Source of the DNA: AA29 sp041481445
Lineage (GTDB): Bacteria > Acidobacteriota > Vicinamibacteria > Fen-336
DNA: 14,247 bases
Reading direction: 5' to 3'
Assembly (NCBI GenBank): GCA_041481445.1
Contig: JBGPBV010000170.1
Coordinates: 1 to 14,247 of the forward strand
Under the pieces are notes generated by a model. That model worked only from the letters and a program-made list of their open reading frames with translations. It was not told the origin of the DNA and did no database searches. The position numbers and the translations under genes are program-made. Of the stretch, positions 13,390-14,247 are shown piece after piece (positions within the stretch are counted from its first letter, which is position 1; the number at the start of each line of letters is the position of its first letter).

Positions 13390-14247
13390 GGGGCCTCGCC
13401 GGCGCGCGAAGCGCGGCGGCGACGGGAATGCTCCTGCTCGCCTCCGCGGTCCGGGCCCAGGCCCCGGTCGTCTCCACTCCGGCGACCACCGTCGTCCACC
13501 TGGTCGCTTTCTCGGACTACCACTCGCACGCGCTGCCGTTTACCTCGGAAGGGCGCCCCGACCAGGGCGGCCTCGCGCGCGCGGTCGCGTTCCTCAAGGA
13601 GGCGCGCCGGCGGCCGCACACGCTCGTCGTGTCCGGCGGCGACATGGTCAACCGCGGCTCTCCCCTCTGGAGCGACGTGTACGGCTGCGTGGAGTGGGAA
13701 TGGCTGGCCGGCCTGGTGGACGTGTGGGCGGCCGGCAACCACGATTTCGACTACGGCCCCCAGGCGTTCGCGGCCTGCCGGACGGCCTCGCGCGCTCCCG
13801 TGCTCGCGGCCAACCTCGTCGACGCCTCCGGCGCGCCCGTCTTCACCGTCGACGGCAAGCCCTACGTCATCAAGACCGAGGGCGCCATCCGCATCGGCTT
13901 GTTCGGGCTGGGCGGCCCCGACCTGGAGCGCCTCGTGCCTCCGGAGAACCTCCCGCCGGGGACGCACTGGATCGATCCGCTCCCCGTCGCCCGCCAGGTG
14001 GTGGCCGCGCTGCGCCCGCAAGTGGACGCCGTGGTGTTCATCGGCCACCAGACGCGCGAGGACGACGAGGCCATGGCGCGCGCGGTGCCCGGCATCGACC
14101 TCGTGCTGGGCACGCACTCGCATTTCAAGGGGCCGCTCGTCACGATTCCCGGCACGCGAACCCGGTACATCTCCCCGTACCAGTACTTCACGTACGTCTC
14201 GCAAGTGGACCTGGAGTTCGCGGGCCGGACGCTGCGCGAGATCCGAG
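13386..14247 (+). CDS. UshA-type 5'-nucleotidase/metallophosphatase, truncated by the right edge
   Basis: The frame starts with GTG 13386, overlapping the M28 stop as GTGA, and stays open to the window's end (287 codons visible). Residues 1-25 form a signal peptide (hydrophobic core GMLLLASA, cleavage near AVRA). The metallophosphoesterase domain carries FSDYHSH (42-48, Asp44 and His46), SGGDMVNRG (83-91, Asp86), AGNHDFDYG (116-124, Asn118, His119), FIGHQT (His221) and GTHSHFKG (His244, His246), the full two-metal set of the UshA/CpdB group. These are periplasmic or secreted enzymes releasing phosphate from nucleotides. The C-terminal substrate-binding domain (5_nucleotid_C) would lie beyond the edge. 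The complementary strand also has long open frames, but they show no family motifs. Likely part of the same transcript as the M28 peptidase. Confidence 0.93.
   Translation, partial: MRGLAGARSAAATGMLLLASAVRAQAPVVSTPATTVVHLVAFSDYHSHALPFTSEGRPDQGGLARAVAFLKEARRRPHTLVVSGGDMVNRGSPLWSDVYGCVEWEWLAGLVDVWAAGNHDFDYGPQAFAACRTASRAPVLAANLVDASGAPVFTVDGKPYVIKTEGAIRIGLFGLGGPDLERLVPPENLPPGTHWIDPLPVARQVVAALRPQVDAVVFIGHQTREDDEAMARAVPGIDLVLGTHSHFKGPLVTIPGTRTRYISPYQYFTYVSQVDLEFAGRTLREIR

Noticed and set aside
13341..14204. Long leftward frame at the right edge
   Set aside because: It is antisense to the 5'-nucleotidase, whose frame carries every metal-binding motif; the leftward translation has none.
1..14247. 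tRNA, rRNA, riboswitch or insertion-sequence ends
   Set aside because: I looked for cloverleaf-like stems, rRNA core sequences, transposase motifs and terminal inverted repeats and saw none, though a covariance-model scan was not possible.

Overview
The window is very GC-rich throughout, with strongly G/C-ending codons, tightly packed genes on both strands, and no rRNA, tRNA, CRISPR array or insertion sequence that I can see. Signal peptides, a periplasmic binding protein, a UshA-like 5'-nucleotidase and an M16 processing protease suggest a Gram-negative bacterium. The HNH protein at the left edge belongs to a type I associate with soil and sediment Acidobacteriota (Thermoanaerobaculia/Vicinamibacteria-like) and similar uncultured lineages. 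Myxococcota or another high-GC phylum cannot be excluded, so the lineage call is inference only.

Layout. Positions 1-1128 (+) hold an HNH endonuclease-like gene cut by the left edge. Positions 1129-1312 are non-coding, with a 14-bp tandem duplication and a small hairpin. Then come a WalJ/YycJ-like metallo-beta-lactamase-fold hydrolase (1313-2131, -) and, divergently, a DUF2079 polytopic membrane protein (2205-4037, +). The latter meets a family 2 glycosyltransferase (4038-4736, -) stop codon to stop codon. Upstream of the glycosyltransferase, on the same strand, is an M16 zinc protease (4763-6019, -). A short unrecognised gene (6087-6473, +) diverges from it and converges on a periplasmic binding protein (6481-7266, -). 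A long leftward block follows: PAP2 phosphatase (7340-8059), SGNH hydrolase B (8089-9192), a GT-C-type membrane glycosyltransferase (9189-10397), SGNH hydrolase A (10394-11440) and a small HExxH protein (11465-11986). Finally, two rightward secreted hydrolases are coupled: an M28 peptidase (12013-13389) and a UshA-type 5'-nucleotidase (13386 to the right edge, incomplete).

How the genes may work together. SGNH A, the GT-C enzyme and SGNH B form one overlapping operon with GTGA and TTGA stop/start junctions. With PAP2 just downstream, and a Dpm1-like GT2 and DUF2079 protein elsewhere in the window, they could build and acyl-modify an envelope glycan from a polyprenyl-phosphate-sugar donor. That pathway is inference; no substrate can be read from the sequence. 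The M28/5'-nucleotidase pair looks like extracytoplasmic peptide and nucleotide scavenging.

Regulation. Several genes have a TANNNT -10 box only 5-9 nt upstream of a GTG or ATG start with no Shine-Dalgarno sequence, a pattern expected of leaderless transcripts. In two divergent pairs the opposing -10 boxes overlap, suggesting symmetric bidirectional promoters. The binding protein instead has a clear GGAGG ribosome-binding site before a TTG start.
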